64,000 nucleotides of DNA from positions 558,001-622,000 of the forward strand of contig CAWKNC010000001.1 in NCBI GenBank assembly GCA_963851045.1. The letters run 5' to 3'. The notes beneath the pieces are model-generated. The model saw only the letters and a program-made list of their open reading frames with translations, was not told where the DNA came from and searched no databases. The first letter of the stretch is position 1, and every line of letters begins with the position of its first letter. Positions 9,033 through 16,850 of this stretch are shown piece by piece. The position numbers and the translations under genes are program-made. The DNA comes from WHSW01 sp963851045 (GTDB taxonomy: Bacteria > Actinomycetota > Thermoleophilia > Solirubrobacterales > 70-9).

Positions 9033-9407
9033 TCAGTCGGGCTGAATGACCGAGAGGATGTTGCCGGCGGGATCTTTGAACCAGGCGATCGGGGGCCCGC
9101 CGCCGCGCATGATCCCGAGCTCGTCGAACTCCATCCCCTCATAGCGTTCGAACTCGACGCCGCGGTCGCCAAGCTCGCGGACCGCATCCTCGATCGCGCC
9201 TACCGGGAAGTTGAGGATCGTGAAGCTCGCCGGCTGGTGGTCGGTCTTGGGGTAGACGAGGGTGGGCCGGGCACCGCCTGAGAGATTGAGGGTGAGCATC
9301 CCGTTGTCCTCGGTCACATCGATCCCGAGTACCTCTGAGTAGAACTCCTTGGCCTTCGGGATGTCGTCGGTTGAGAAGCCGCTGAAGGCCTCGCTATCGG
9401 ACAGCAT
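9033..9407 (-). CDS. VOC family (glyoxalase/bleomycin resistance-like) protein
   Basis: A 124-residue single VOC domain: FSTDDIPKAKEFYSEVLGI opens the first beta-alpha-beta unit and PIAWFKDPAGNILSVIQ closes the second. Members bind a metal and act as glyoxalases, dioxygenases or resistance proteins. Here the N-terminal metal position is not the canonical His, so enzyme activity is uncertain. The start at 9407 is supported by AAAGGAGA nine bases upstream. Confidence 0.83.
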   Translation of the reverse strand: MLSDSEAFSGFSTDDIPKAKEFYSEVLGIDVTEDNGMLTLNLSGGARPTLVYPKTDHQPASFTILNFPVGAIEDAVRELGDRGVEFERYEGMEFDELGIMRGGGPPIAWFKDPAGNILSVIQPD

Positions 9408-9477
9408 GCGATCTCCTTTTGTCGTTCATCTATATAGACCGATGGCTAGACGCAAACTCATCGGGTAGGCGCTGGAT

Positions 9478-9621
9478 ATGGAGAAAGAGCCCCAGGACAC
9501 AGAGCACGACCAGAAGACGGATCCCGCCCCCGACAGCGAGGGCGAAGGCGCCGACGAGTACGCAGAGCGCCAGCAGACCGAGGAGGAAACACGGGGCCAC
9601 GGTCCCGCCGACGACGAGTAG
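9478..9621 (+). CDS. Small, very acidic 47-residue protein
   Basis: An ATG at 9478 opens a 47-codon frame ending with TAG at 9621. It is made almost entirely of Glu, Asp, Gln, Lys, Gly and Thr with no hydrophobic core (for example MEKEPQDTEHDQKTD), suggesting an intrinsically disordered peptide. It sits alone on the plus strand in the gap between the VOC and ferritin genes, with AGGCGCTGG upstream as a weak ribosome site. Function unknown; chance coding is possible. Confidence 0.4.
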   Translation: MEKEPQDTEHDQKTDPAPDSEGEGADEYAERQQTEEETRGHGPADDE

Positions 9622-9629
9622 GCAGGGAG

Positions 9630-10160
9630 CTAGGCGCCGGCCTCGGGAGGCGCGTCGCCCTCGTCGCCCTCACCAAGCGCCTCGCGGGCGATGAAGTCCT
9701 CGACGAGCAGCAGGTTGTCGGCTGAGCGCTCGACGACGTTCAGCAGGTCGTTCATCAGGGAGACCTCCTCGACCTGCTCCTTGACGAACCACTGCATGAA
9801 CTGCTCAGCGCGGTAGTCGCGCACCTCGCGCGCGAGCTCAAAGAGGCTGTAGATCTCCTCGCCGACGCGCTTTTCCTGCTCGAGCGCCATCCGCACGGGC
9901 GAGACGTCGTCGTCGAATCGGGTCTGAACGCCCGAGATATCGGGAATCCGAACCTCCTCATCGACGTCGAGCAGGTAGCGGATCATCATCATCGCGTGGC
10001 TGCGTTCCTCGACCGCCTGGCGGTAGAAGAAGGTGGCCAGCCGCGGCAGAGTCTGGGCGTCGTAGTGGACCGCGGCGCCGATGTACTGCATCGAGGCGCC
10101 GAACTCGTTGGCGATCTGATCGTTGAGGGCGGCGGCGAAGGACTTGTTGTCAGCGGCCAT
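9630..10160 (-). CDS. Non-haem ferritin
   Basis: This 176-residue protein matches bacterial ferritin (Ftn type) along its length. LNDQIANEFGASMQYIGAAVHYD carries the first helix ligands, VEERSHAMMMIRYLLD supplies the Glu-X-X-His pair of the ferroxidase centre, and QFMQWFVKEQVEEVSLMNDLL supplies the later helix. It would store iron in 24-subunit cages in the cytoplasm. The acidic tail from about residue 160 is not part of the core fold. It stands alone; no regulator such as a Fur gene is adjacent. Confidence 0.93.
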   Translation of the reverse strand: MAADNKSFAAALNDQIANEFGASMQYIGAAVHYDAQTLPRLATFFYRQAVEERSHAMMMIRYLLDVDEEVRIPDISGVQTRFDDDVSPVRMALEQEKRVGEEIYSLFELAREVRDYRAEQFMQWFVKEQVEEVSLMNDLLNVVERSADNLLLVEDFIAREALGEGDEGDAPPEAGA

Positions 10161-10183
10161 GGGCGGACCGTACTACCTACGCC

Positions 10184-11251
10184 CTATTCGGCCCACCTAA
10201 AGCCGATCTCGGACTGAGAGGGGTTCATCGGGCTCGTCGGTAGCCCGGCCGGGACGCTCGGGTCGTTGTACCCGGAGGGCGCGATGTCGTTGGGCGTCGA
10301 GGAGTGAAACAGCGACGCGAGATACTGAATCTGGCCGCGTCCACATTCGACCTCACCCTGGCCGCCGCCGTAGACGGCGATCCCGTTGGTCTCGCAGTAC
10401 TCATAGATCTCAAGCAGTTCCTTGAGCGAGCCGAAGCGCGAGGGCTTTGAGTTGATCGCCCTGCGAGCCATCGTCTTGACATCGTCGAGTGAGTGCAGCG
10501 GCGCGTCGAAGGTGACGCGGTCGGCGTAGGGCTCGAGCACCGCGGTCGTCTCGTCATTGAGATCCGGGTCCTCGATGTAAGCCTCGGGAAACTTCTCGGC
10601 CACCGCCGCGTAGAGCTCGGGGTCGGTGTCAACGTCGACCGGGGTGCCTCTGTAGAACCCCTTCAGGTCGAGCACGCGCACGGTCGCGAGTCCGGCGATC
10701 TCGTCGATCAGCTTCTGGTCCCAGTCGTTTTCCGGATCGAGCTTGAACTCAAGGTCCGGGTAGCGCTGCAGACGCTTACGAATGGCACCGGTCGAAGACT
10801 TCTGGCCTTCGTCGCCGAAGCTGCCGAGTCGCGTGGAGCAGACGAAGTTGAGGGGCTGCGGGTCGCGTTCGACGACCTCCCAGAAGGCCAGTGCGTTCTG
10901 GCGCAGCGCCAGGTCGAGCGCCGCCGACTCATAGGCCCAGCGGCGGTAATGAAGCGACGGCTCACGCTCGGGCGGCGTCCCGTTGAAGAGGTCGGCCGAG
11001 CCGAAGAGCTCGCAAGCTTCGGCCAGGGTGGAAGGGCTCGTCAGGTCGAGGATGGGTCCCGCATCGCGGTGGGCGATGTGGTCGAGGACGTCGTAGACAA
11101 CGTCCTCGCCGATGCCTTCATGGCCTTCGCCCCTGAGGTGGATGACCGTCGAGGGGCGGGTGAAGTCGCCGTACTCGCGGTCGTGGCCGGTGAGCTCGTA
11201 ACCCTCGATGTGGATCGGCAGGTCGGCGAGCCGGTTCCATGCAGCGCTCAT
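10184..11251 (-). CDS. Enolase-superfamily (mandelate racemase/muconate lactonizing-like) protein
   Basis: A 355-residue protein with the two-part enolase-superfamily architecture: an alpha+beta capping domain, then a barrel carrying ordered acidic segments VRVLDLKGFY, AYIEDPDL and VTFDAPLHS (the three metal-ligand positions) followed by AINSKPSRFGS and a late GGGQGEVECGRGQ segment. The superfamily abstracts a proton alpha to a carboxylate; the specific reaction is not readable. It follows the universal stress gene on the same strand by 33 bases. Confidence 0.78.
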   Translation of the reverse strand: MSAAWNRLADLPIHIEGYELTGHDREYGDFTRPSTVIHLRGEGHEGIGEDVVYDVLDHIAHRDAGPILDLTSPSTLAEACELFGSADLFNGTPPEREPSLHYRRWAYESAALDLALRQNALAFWEVVERDPQPLNFVCSTRLGSFGDEGQKSSTGAIRKRLQRYPDLEFKLDPENDWDQKLIDEIAGLATVRVLDLKGFYRGTPVDVDTDPELYAAVAEKFPEAYIEDPDLNDETTAVLEPYADRVTFDAPLHSLDDVKTMARRAINSKPSRFGSLKELLEIYEYCETNGIAVYGGGQGEVECGRGQIQYLASLFHSSTPNDIAPSGYNDPSVPAGLPTSPMNPSQSEIGFRWAE

Positions 11252-11284
11252 GGGCGGCGAGGGTAGCGGTCGATGCCCGGCGCC

Positions 11285-11719
11285 TCAGTCCGCTTCGGCG
11301 ACCGGGACCACGATCACAGGATGCTCGGAGAGGTGCAGAAGCTTGTGTGGCACCGAGCCGATGAGAGCACCCTTGATCGGATGCTCGCCCTGGGTGCCGA
11401 CCACGATCGCGCGTGCGTCGTGGCGCTCGGCGAGCGTCAGAAGCGCTTGCACGGGACGCTCGGCAACCAATTCGAGCGTCCCCTCGAGCCCGGCCTCGCG
11501 CACGCGGTCGATCGCAGGCGCCGTGACCCGCTCGCCGAACTTGCGGACCTCGTCGCGGTGTACGGAGAGCTCCTCGCCCGGGCTGCCGGGCTCGTAGCCG
11601 AACGCGATCACGATGCGGTCGCCGGTCGCGGCGGCGAGCGAGATCGATTCTTCGAGCGCCGTCTTCGCGCACTCGGAGCCGTCGTAACCGACCACCAGTG
11701 CCTTTGCGTGGTCACTCAT
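11285..11719 (-). CDS. Universal stress protein (UspA family)
   Basis: The 144-residue protein starts MSDHAKALVVGYDGSECA and ends with the nucleotide-binding signature VVGTQGEHPIKGALIGSVPHKLLHLSEHPVIVVP in family form (G-X2-G-X9-G-S), so it belongs to the ATP-binding UspA class. ATG at 11719 overlaps the end of the permease gene by eight bases; the open frame upstream is non-coding. The coupling suggests that it modulates the permease, which is seen elsewhere as APC-Usp fusions. Confidence 0.9.
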   Translation of the reverse strand: MSDHAKALVVGYDGSECAKTALEESISLAAATGDRIVIAFGYEPGSPGEELSVHRDEVRKFGERVTAPAIDRVREAGLEGTLELVAERPVQALLTLAERHDARAIVVGTQGEHPIKGALIGSVPHKLLHLSEHPVIVVPVAEAD

Positions 11720-13319
11720 CGCGGCTGGATCCTCCCGCATCGGCCTCGGTCTCCGACATGCCGATGGCCTCCACCTTGCCTCCGCCGGCAGCGACCGCGG
11801 CGGGAACATGCTCAAACGGGCGCCGGGCAAAGAACTCCTTCGCAGCGGTCGGACCAGCCAGGCGCCAGAGGACCATCAGCAGCAGGCCGAGGCCGATGAA
11901 GATGATCGCGATCGCCAGCGGCACGCCCAAGCCCAGAAACTCGCTGCCGGAGTAGGACGCCTTCGGGTCGGCGAGGTCGCCGATCGATTCATAGAGCAGA
12001 TAGAAGAGCGCCAACGCGCCGGTGACGGGTGCGATACCGATGAAGACGAAGTTCTTCACCGACTTCGTCAGCTGATGGCGCCAGTAGACGGCGCATGCGA
12101 TCCCTGTCAGCCCGTAATAGAAGGCGATCATGAGCGAGAGCGCCGAGAGCGAGTCAAAGAGGAAGTTCTCGGAGATCAGCTTGCCGGGCACATACCAGAG
12201 GACACCAAGCGCACCGACGACGATCGTGCCGAAGGCGGGGGTCAGAAAGCGGGGATGGATCTGAGCGAATTGGCGCGGCAGGGCCCCGGCCGCGGCCATC
12301 GAAAGCGAGGTACGCGACCCGGGCAGGATCGTCGTCTGGGCCGAGGAGATCCCGGAGATGATCACCGCGATCACGACCAGCGTCCCGAGCCCCGATCCGA
12401 GCGCCTTGTCGGCGACTGCGCCGAGCACGCCGGCATCGTCGTCGAAGTTCTTCACCTTGCCGAGGCCGGAATACGCAATCAACGCGATCGCAACCGAGAT
12501 GTAGGTGACCAGCAGAATGACGGTGCTCGCCAGCCCGGCGAGACCTGGAGCGCGAGAGGAGTCCTTCGACTCCTCCGAGAGGTTGACCGCGCTCTCCCAT
12601 CCCCAATAGATGAACACCGCCAGCAACACCCCGCTGATCAGGGCCGAGTACTCGAGTCCAAATGGCGAGAGCCACGACAGCGACGGATCGATCGAGCTCG
12701 CCGGCACCTTGCCGAGGATCAGGCGGCCGATGATCGCACCCGCAAAGAGCAGCAGGATTGCGACCTGACCGAGGGTGAGGATGCGCTGCATCCTCGCCGA
12801 GATCTCGGTGCCGATGACGCAGATCGTCGTCATCACCGCGATGATCGCGACGGCGAGGATCGCGACGGCGAGTTCGTTGCGATACAGGGGCTTGCCGCCG
12901 GATTCGAATCCGAGCAGGTCGTAGATGTAGTAGGCCGACACGTCCGCGAGCGAGCCGACGACGAGGATGCCGGTGGTGCAGATGGCCCAGCCGCCGATCC
13001 AGCCCATGTACGGCCCGAGCGCCCGCGTCACCCACGAGAAGGTCGTCCCGCAATCCGTATCGACGCGGTTCATGTAGAAGAACGCCGCCGCGATGAAGAA
13101 CATCGGGATGAACGAGACGAGCAGGACCGCCGGCGCCTTCACCCCCACCGCGACAACGATCGATCCGATCACCGCGGCCAGCGAGTAGGCGGGTGCCGTC
13201 GAGGCCAGGCCGATCGAGAGTCCGTCCCAGAACCCGATCGCGTCCTTCTTCAGCCCCTTGTCAAGGTGTTCCGCTGCCGGACGGCCGGATTCGTCGGCAG
13301 CGACGCTCGCGCTCTCCAT
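11712..13319 (-). CDS. APC-superfamily amino acid permease
   Basis: A 535-residue protein with about 12 membrane helices. The first carries IGFWDGLSIGLASTAPAYSL, and the helix 6-like segment is FIYWGWESAVNLSEESKD, both typical of the amino acid-polyamine-organocation transporters. It should import an amino acid or amine by proton symport or exchange. The hydrophilic N-terminal 25 residues and C-terminal 50 residues are cytoplasmic. The gene is coupled to the universal stress gene behind it. The substrate is unknown; the nearby arginine/agmatine operon makes a cationic substrate conceivable but unproven. Confidence 0.9.
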   Translation of the reverse strand: MESASVAADESGRPAAEHLDKGLKKDAIGFWDGLSIGLASTAPAYSLAAVIGSIVVAVGVKAPAVLLVSFIPMFFIAAAFFYMNRVDTDCGTTFSWVTRALGPYMGWIGGWAICTTGILVVGSLADVSAYYIYDLLGFESGGKPLYRNELAVAILAVAIIAVMTTICVIGTEISARMQRILTLGQVAILLLFAGAIIGRLILGKVPASSIDPSLSWLSPFGLEYSALISGVLLAVFIYWGWESAVNLSEESKDSSRAPGLAGLASTVILLVTYISVAIALIAYSGLGKVKNFDDDAGVLGAVADKALGSGLGTLVVIAVIISGISSAQTTILPGSRTSLSMAAAGALPRQFAQIHPRFLTPAFGTIVVGALGVLWYVPGKLISENFLFDSLSALSLMIAFYYGLTGIACAVYWRHQLTKSVKNFVFIGIAPVTGALALFYLLYESIGDLADPKASYSGSEFLGLGVPLAIAIIFIGLGLLLMVLWRLAGPTAAKEFFARRPFEHVPAAVAAGGGKVEAIGMSETEADAGGSSRDE

Positions 13320-13344
13320 GCGCGGGCAACCTATCTAGTTGCGC

Positions 13345-14058
13345 TCAGGCGCGGTATTCAGGGTTGGGAAAGTCGAAGCGACAGCCCGCGTCCCACTCCT
13401 TGGGCTGGTTGCCGTGGGCGGGGATACCTCCCGCGTCCTTGAGCAGCCGGGCCAGGTGCAGCATGTTCCACGCGGCGAAGGTGGTGTTGCGGTTGGTGAA
13501 GTCGTTCTCCGGTCCGCCTGAATCCTCGTCGAGGTAGGAGGGACCGGGTCCGGCCTCGCCAATCCAGCCCGAGTCAGCCTGGGGCGGGATCGTGTAGCCG
13601 AGGTGCTGCAGCGAGTAGAGGACGTTCATCGCGCAGTGCTTGATCCCGTCCTCGTTGCCGGTGACGATGCAACCGCCGACGCGACCGTAGTAGGTGTACT
13701 GGCCGCGATCGTTGAGTTCGCTCGAGTTTCCGTAGAGCCGTTCGATGACCCTGGTCGCGACCGATGACTTCTCGCCCAGCCAGATCGGCGTTCCCACCAC
13801 GAGGATGTCCGCGGCGAGGACCCGCTCGAAGATCTTCGGCCACTCGTCAACCTCCCACCCCTGCTCGGTCATGTCCGGCGAAACTCCGGTCGCGATCTCG
13901 TGGTCGATCGCTCGGATCGTGTCCACCTCGACATCGTTGGCGCGCAAGATCTCCGCTGACCGCTCCATCAACCCGTGCGTGTTGGACGCCTCAGGGCTGC
14001 GCTTGAGGGTGCAGTTGATGTAGAGCGCTCGCAGGTCCGAGTAGTCCGTATCGCTCAC
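13345..14058 (-). CDS. Flavodoxin-like NAD(P)H-dependent oxidoreductase
   Basis: The 237-residue protein has the NADPH-dependent FMN reductase/flavodoxin fold: ALYINCTLKRSPEASNT (the phosphate-binding loop, about residues 11-27), LAADILVVGTPIWLGEKSS (about 83-101) and YGRVGGCIVTGNEDGIKH. It probably binds FMN and reduces quinones, azo or nitro compounds. GTG at 14058 is chosen because AAGGAGGAG lies six bases upstream and similarity starts at once; the open frame above is not coding. The mature length is somewhat longer than the simplest family members. Confidence 0.85.
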   Translation of the reverse strand: MSDTDYSDLRALYINCTLKRSPEASNTHGLMERSAEILRANDVEVDTIRAIDHEIATGVSPDMTEQGWEVDEWPKIFERVLAADILVVGTPIWLGEKSSVATRVIERLYGNSSELNDRGQYTYYGRVGGCIVTGNEDGIKHCAMNVLYSLQHLGYTIPPQADSGWIGEAGPGPSYLDEDSGGPENDFTNRNTTFAAWNMLHLARLLKDAGGIPAHGNQPKEWDAGCRFDFPNPEYRA

Positions 14059-14122
14059 AGATCTCCTCCTTAGACGCGGATGGTCGAAGGGAAGTCTGGC
14101 GAAGTCGCTGAGCGTTACAGCG

Positions 14123-14671
14123 TCAGCAGCCGCGGCAGCCGAGCTCGAGCGCCCAGTAGCCGACGCCGTTGCGGTCGCGCAGGCCGATCCCGATGTCGTT
14201 GAACGAGCCCGCCAACATCGTGTCTCGGTGCGGCGCCGAGCCGAGCCACGCCTGAATGATCCGGCGCGGCGTCGACCGCTTGCCCTTGCCGTAGGCGAGG
14301 TTCTCACCCCACTGCCAGCCGCTGGTTCCCGAGGTGTAGCCGTATCGATGGACGTAGTGGTCGGCCGCGTTGCCGCACGCGGTGTGCGAGAGGCCACAGG
14401 TGGCCACATCGCGTGACTTGCGCCCAGCGGCGCGTTCAAGCGCCCGCGAGGAGTTGAGTCCACCGACTCCGGCCTGCGACCGCGCGTGATTGATCAGGCA
14501 CTTCATGGCCTTTTGCTGGGCGTGGTCTGAGATACGGGGGTTGTCCTGTCCCGCGCACTTGGCGCGGGGGGCGACCATGCTCGCGGATGCGCTCGCAGGA
14601 GCAAGCAGCGCGGCGACGGCCGCGGCGGCGAGCAGCAAGAAGCCGCCCCGTTGCAAGAAACCACCCTTCAT
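14123..14671 (-). CDS. Secreted CAP-domain (SCP/PR1-like) protein
   Basis: The 182-residue protein begins with a signal peptide (basic MKGGFLQRG, hydrophobic core, cleavage near SASA-SM at about residue 31). The CAP domain follows: CLINHARSQAGV, ALERAAGRKSRDV, GENLAYGKG, IIQAWLGSAPHRDTML and FNDIGIGLR. Conserved His and Glu residues of the CAP pocket are present. Several cysteines may form disulphides. Bacterial CAP proteins are extracellular and mostly uncharacterised. ATG at 14671 is preferred over an upstream TTG (14710) because it places the signal peptide at the N-terminus. Confidence 0.85.
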   Translation of the reverse strand: MKGGFLQRGGFLLLAAAAVAALLAPASASASMVAPRAKCAGQDNPRISDHAQQKAMKCLINHARSQAGVGGLNSSRALERAAGRKSRDVATCGLSHTACGNAADHYVHRYGYTSGTSGWQWGENLAYGKGKRSTPRRIIQAWLGSAPHRDTMLAGSFNDIGIGLRDRNGVGYWALELGCRGC

Positions 14672-14731
14672 CGAGTGCGACAAGATAGTGAACGTTTCGT
14701 GAGTATGCAATTAAGAACCCATCATCCCTGC

Positions 14732-15976
14732 TCAGGCGGACATTTCGAGCGACACGTGGTTCGCCATATGCCCAAGGGCCTCGATTCCAACCATCAGATC
14801 GGCTTCCGGGGCGTCCTCCGCGGACGCGTGGCTGACCCCGGCGGTGGTTGACGAGAAGATCATCGCGGCTGGGATGACCCGGGCCACCTCGGCCGCATCG
14901 TGCAGAGCGCCGCTGGCGATCGCACGGTCGGTCCCACCCACGGCGGCCACCGCCACCCGCGCCGCCGCCGCCAGTTGCGGGTCGAACTCGATCGGCTCGA
15001 TGCGCCACACCGGGCGCTCGGTGAGCTCGCACCCATGCACCCCCGCGGCCTCTGCCGCGGCAGCCCGCGCCGCGGTGAGCATTCGAGCCAGCGGCCTGGC
15101 CTCTGGATGGCGCAGATCACAGCCCAGGACCGACTCACCGGCGAGCGCCGTGATGATTCCCGGCTCGAGGGCAAGCTCGCCGGTTGTCGCGACGCCGCCC
15201 TCGGTGGACGGGATTTCTGCGATCGCGAGGGCCGTCGCCGCCGCAGCGAGACCGGCGTCGCGGCGGAGGTCCATCGGGGTAGTGCCCGCGTGCCCCGTCT
15301 GGCCGCTGAAAACGAAGCGCAGCCGTTCCACCCCAGCGGTCCCGGTCACGGCCGCCGCGGCCAATCCTTCGCTCTCGAGCACCGGGCCCTGCTCGATATG
15401 GAGCTCGAGATACGCGCCAAGGCCATCGCGCCGCTGGCCGGCATCGAGGAGGCGGCCGATGTCGACGTCGTTGTCGGCGAGCACCTGTGCGATCGGCGTG
15501 CCCTCGGCGTCGGCGAGACCCGCGAGCTCGGCGGGGTTGAGGCTTCCCGAAAACGCCGAGCTGCCGAACAGACTGCGACCGAAGCGCGCGCCCTCCTCGT
15601 CGGCCCAGTCGACGAGGACGAGATCGCGTGGCGGGGGATCGTCGGCTGCCGACCAGGCGCGAAGGACACCCAGCGCGGCGATCACCCCGTAGGCGCCGTC
15701 GAGCCAGCCACCGTTCGGCACCGAGTCGATGTGCGATCCAACTGCCAGCGCGGGCGCAGCGCGGTCGCGTCCTGGGAGGGTTGCCCACAGGTTGCCGGCG
15801 GCATCGACCTCCGGCTCAACTTCCAGATCGGCGAGGCGCTCGGTAAGCCACCTCCTCGCCTCCCGCCAGGTCGGCGACCAGCACAGCCGCTGCGCGCCAT
15901 TGTCGTCGGAGGTCAGCTCGGCAAGCTCGCGAAGCTCGGCGATAACCCGCGGAGCGTCGATCGCCGCGATCGCCAC
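14732..15976 (-). CDS. M20-family amidohydrolase (allantoate / N-carbamoyl-amino-acid hydrolase type)
   Basis: The 414-residue protein matches the AllC/HyuC branch of M20 peptidases. Di-metal ligands appear in order: His82 and nearby Asp84 in GSHIDSV, Asp93 in LDGAYG, Glu127/128 in ADEEGARF, a His in LELHIEQGP and a C-terminal His in GVSHAS. The dimerisation insert (about 205-320) carries FSGQTGHAGTTPM. Enzymes here hydrolyse ureido groups (N-carbamoyl amino acids, allantoate, ureidoglycine). GTG at 15976 is chosen because it starts four bases after the upstream gene's stop. In context it may remove a carbamoyl group made by the DDAH-like enzyme. Confidence 0.87.
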   Translation of the reverse strand: MAIAAIDAPRVIAELRELAELTSDDNGAQRLCWSPTWREARRWLTERLADLEVEPEVDAAGNLWATLPGRDRAAPALAVGSHIDSVPNGGWLDGAYGVIAALGVLRAWSAADDPPPRDLVLVDWADEEGARFGRSLFGSSAFSGSLNPAELAGLADAEGTPIAQVLADNDVDIGRLLDAGQRRDGLGAYLELHIEQGPVLESEGLAAAAVTGTAGVERLRFVFSGQTGHAGTTPMDLRRDAGLAAAATALAIAEIPSTEGGVATTGELALEPGIITALAGESVLGCDLRHPEARPLARMLTAARAAAAEAAGVHGCELTERPVWRIEPIEFDPQLAAAARVAVAAVGGTDRAIASGALHDAAEVARVIPAAMIFSSTTAGVSHASAEDAPEADLMVGIEALGHMANHVSLEMSA

Positions 15977-15980
15977 TCGC

Positions 15981-16850
15981 TCAGGCGCCCGGCGAGCGCC
16001 GCAGCGCCTGTGCCAGGCAGTGGGCACCCCCGCCGCCCTTGGTGAACATCGAGAGGTCGGGATCGAAGACCTCGAGGCCGAGCGAGCGCATCTGGTCGTT
16101 GAGTTTGGCCGACCCGGCGGTCGAGATCACCCGCTCGTCGCCCAGCGAGATCGCGTTAACGCCAAGCTCGAAGGCGTCGGCGGTCGAGACCTCGAGGATC
16201 TCGAACCCCTTGTCGCGCAGCCAGGCGACGAGGCCGCCCGATGCCGAGTCGACGCAGACCGCAGCGAGCTTCGGCGCAAGGATCGAGACGAGCACGTCGA
16301 TGTGAACGAACTGGCCCGGGATCGGCTCGATCCGTACCTCCCAGCCGTCGCCCTCGAGCCACTCGGCGAGCTGACGGGCCGCTTGGATCTGAGTCCGCTC
16401 CTCGCCGTTTCCGATCAGCGCGACCCCCGGCTCGACGATCGTGACGTCCCCGCCCTCGATCGCTCCGGCGGAGATCATGCCGCGAATCGGGATCTCGCTG
16501 TCTTGGTAGAAGCGGATTACCGGCGCGTACTCGCCACGGCGCCACTGCTGGTGCAGCTGGGTGACGACAGCGCCCTTCGGGGTCATCACGCTCGAGTCGC
16601 GCGCAAAGACCTGGTAGGGGAGCCATGGGTCCGGCTCGAGCCGGTGCACGGTCACACCGGCGCCTTCGTAGATCGAGACAAGCTCACGGTGCTGGCTCAT
16701 CGCGAGCTCGTGGTCGAACTTCTCCCCGCCCTCGAGCGTCGCCTTCGAGATCGCGCTCGTCGGCAGCCACTTGAAGTTCTCCGGGGGCCCGAGCAGGACG
16801 TCGTGAAGCAGACCGGTTTCCGAGTCCGCGCCCCAGGGGAGATCAGGCAT
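15981..16850 (-). CDS. DDAH/arginine-deiminase-like guanidine hydrolase
   Basis: The 289-residue protein belongs to the guanidine-modifying (amidinotransferase/DDAH) superfamily: ARDSSVM (83-89), IEGGD (131-135), catalytic-type His183 in GQFVHID and the nucleophile Cys278 in GGGGAHCLAQ. These residues carry out hydrolysis of a guanidinium to a ureido group. Arginine, methylated arginine, agmatine or a guanidino acid are all possible substrates. It overlaps the upstream decarboxylase gene by eight bases and is followed four bases on by the M20 amidohydrolase, a tight operon. Confidence 0.88.
   Translation of the reverse strand: MPDLPWGADSETGLLHDVLLGPPENFKWLPTSAISKATLEGGEKFDHELAMSQHRELVSIYEGAGVTVHRLEPDPWLPYQVFARDSSVMTPKGAVVTQLHQQWRRGEYAPVIRFYQDSEIPIRGMISAGAIEGGDVTIVEPGVALIGNGEERTQIQAARQLAEWLEGDGWEVRIEPIPGQFVHIDVLVSILAPKLAAVCVDSASGGLVAWLRDKGFEILEVSTADAFELGVNAISLGDERVISTAGSAKLNDQMRSLGLEVFDPDLSMFTKGGGGAHCLAQALRRSPGA

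Noticed and set aside
11808..13442. A 544-codon plus-strand frame opposite the APC permease gene
   Set aside because: Composition is Arg/Asp/Glu-rich and random with no family features. It is the mirror image of a well-supported 12-helix transporter; long antisense frames are expected at this GC content.
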